Positions 63,352 through 64,000 of a stretch of DNA of 64,000 bases are shown here, one piece after another. Position numbers and translations under genes: made by a program. The DNA is from an uncultured Caulobacterales bacterium (GTDB taxonomy: Bacteria > Pseudomonadota > Alphaproteobacteria > Caulobacterales > Caulobacteraceae): assembly GCA_903884425.1 (NCBI GenBank), contig CAISEP010000002.1, forward strand, positions 186,001-250,000, given 5' to 3'. Position 1 is the stretch's first letter; each line of letters opens with the position of its first letter. Below the pieces are notes generated by a model, which had not been told where the DNA came from, ran no database searches, and was given only the letters and a program-made list of their open reading frames with translations.

Positions 63352-64000
63352 ACTTCACTACGATGAAGCCTACGTGTGGATTTGGCTGCCGGGCAACATT
63401 GAACCCGTTGTCGCCGGACGCATAGGGCGTCTGCGAGACGGGCGACTGCTGTTCAACTACGGCCGCAGCTATCTGGCTCGTAGCGACGCGATTTCGATCT
63501 ACGAGCCCGAACTGCCGCTTCAACCGGGTGAGTTGCGACCTCGGGCGAACATGCAATTGCCAAGCTGCATCCGCGACGCCTCACCAGATGCATGGGGTCG
63601 GCGCGTCATCATGAACCGCACCGTGGGCCCCAAAGGGCGGGAGGCGGACACAGTCGATCTCGACGAACTCACGTATCTCCTGGCGTCCGGATCTGATCGG
63701 ACGGGCGCCTTGGACTTTCAAAGTTCGGCGACGGAATACGTCGCGCGCGAACGCAACAACGCCACTCTTGATGAACTGATCCGATCTGCGGAGCGGGTCG
63801 AGCAGGGGATGCCTCTGTCGCCCGATTTGGATTTGGCGCTCCAACACGGCACGTCCCTCGGCGGAGCCCGGCCGAAGGCGCTAATTGAAGACAGCGACCG
63901 CAAGCATATCGCGAAGTTCTCCGCAAGCGGCGACCTCTACAATGTCGTCAAGGCGGAGTTCGTGGCGATGAAGCTCGCACGGGAAGTAGGCCTCAATACC
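63341..64000 (+). CDS. HipA-like kinase toxin, N-terminal part (cut by window end)
   Basis: At least 220 residues, open to the window end. It starts MTSELHYDEAYVWIWLPGN and runs through GRLLFNYGRSYLARSDAISI, the HipA N-terminal domain pattern. SPDAWGRRVIMNR, LDELTYLLASGSDRTGALDF and TSLGGARPKALIED follow; the last is the HipA substrate/ATP loop, then HIAKF. The kinase catalytic motifs would lie beyond 64000, so activity cannot be judged. HipA toxins phosphorylate glutamyl-tRNA synthetase and induce persistence; some relatives have other targets. Confidence 0.88.
   Translation, partial: MTSELHYDEAYVWIWLPGNIEPVVAGRIGRLRDGRLLFNYGRSYLARSDAISIYEPELPLQPGELRPRANMQLPSCIRDASPDAWGRRVIMNRTVGPKGREADTVDLDELTYLLASGSDRTGALDFQSSATEYVARERNNATLDELIRSAERVEQGMPLSPDLDLALQHGTSLGGARPKALIEDSDRKHIAKFSASGDLYNVVKAEFVAMKLAREVGLNT

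Overview
This is a high-GC alphaproteobacterial chromosome segment, most likely from the Caulobacteraceae (Caulobacter/Phenylobacterium-like). The indications are the serC-serA-purA and prmC-DUF4167-clpB neighbourhoods, strong CTG/GCC codon preference, and many 4-nt start/stop overlaps with GTG or TTG starts. All calls come from reading the sequence; no database search was run.

Layout. 0-20 kb is mostly housekeeping: serC (partial), serA, a PagL-like lipid A deacylase, purA, a TetR/thioesterase pair, clpB, a DUF4167 protein, prmC, a MOSC protein, an acyl-CoA dehydrogenase, a GNAT, a short Gly/Tyr-rich exported protein, ubiB-ubiE-DUF167-yggT, tRNA-Ala(CGC) and an SDR. 19.0-20.5 kb is an arsenic operon (arsR, MIP channel, arsC), followed by an MgtC-type protein, an exported amidohydrolase and a pentapeptide-repeat protein. 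24.9-39.6 kb is the most unusual part. A complete chemosensory operon (MCP, CheA, CheW, receiver, REC-less CheB, CheR, CheY, CheZ-like) abuts a periplasmic/outer-membrane redox cluster. That cluster holds an outer-membrane barrel, a Cyc2-like fused monoheme cytochrome-porin, two cupredoxins, a second MCP, a multicopper oxidase and an XRE regulator. 39.7-58.4 kb is catabolic and accessory: an Old Yellow Enzyme family protein, an epimerase, an MgtA-type Mg2+ ATPase, a six-gene operon ending in a TetR gene with a perfect 16-bp palindrome at its head, homocysteine methyltransferase, Nudix, a large exported BNR-repeat protein, a DMT permease and a Baeyer-Villiger monooxygenase. From about 58.4 kb the sequence changes. 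There is an AT-rich repeat patch, then genes with CTC-rich leucine codons and simple-sequence repeats (S24-like repressor, AtuA-family protein, S1/P1 nuclease), then a lower-GC HipB/HipA pair cut by the window end. This looks like an acquired island or a misjoin.

How the genes may work together. The 25-39 kb block suggests a chemosensory array wired to a metal or redox process at the cell envelope. The Cyc2-like protein could pass electrons from an extracellular donor across the outer membrane, the cupredoxins could carry them, the multicopper oxidase could oxidise Cu(I) or a similar metal, and a dedicated chemoreceptor is co-translated with that oxidase. This role is inference; the individual domain calls are well supported.

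A second notable structure is at 4.4-5.9 kb. The purA-tail / palindrome / clpB-tail junction is present twice as direct repeats flanking a TetR-thioesterase cassette. The thioesterase ends in a copy of the purA C-terminus, and a decayed clpB C-terminus lies beside the TetR gene.
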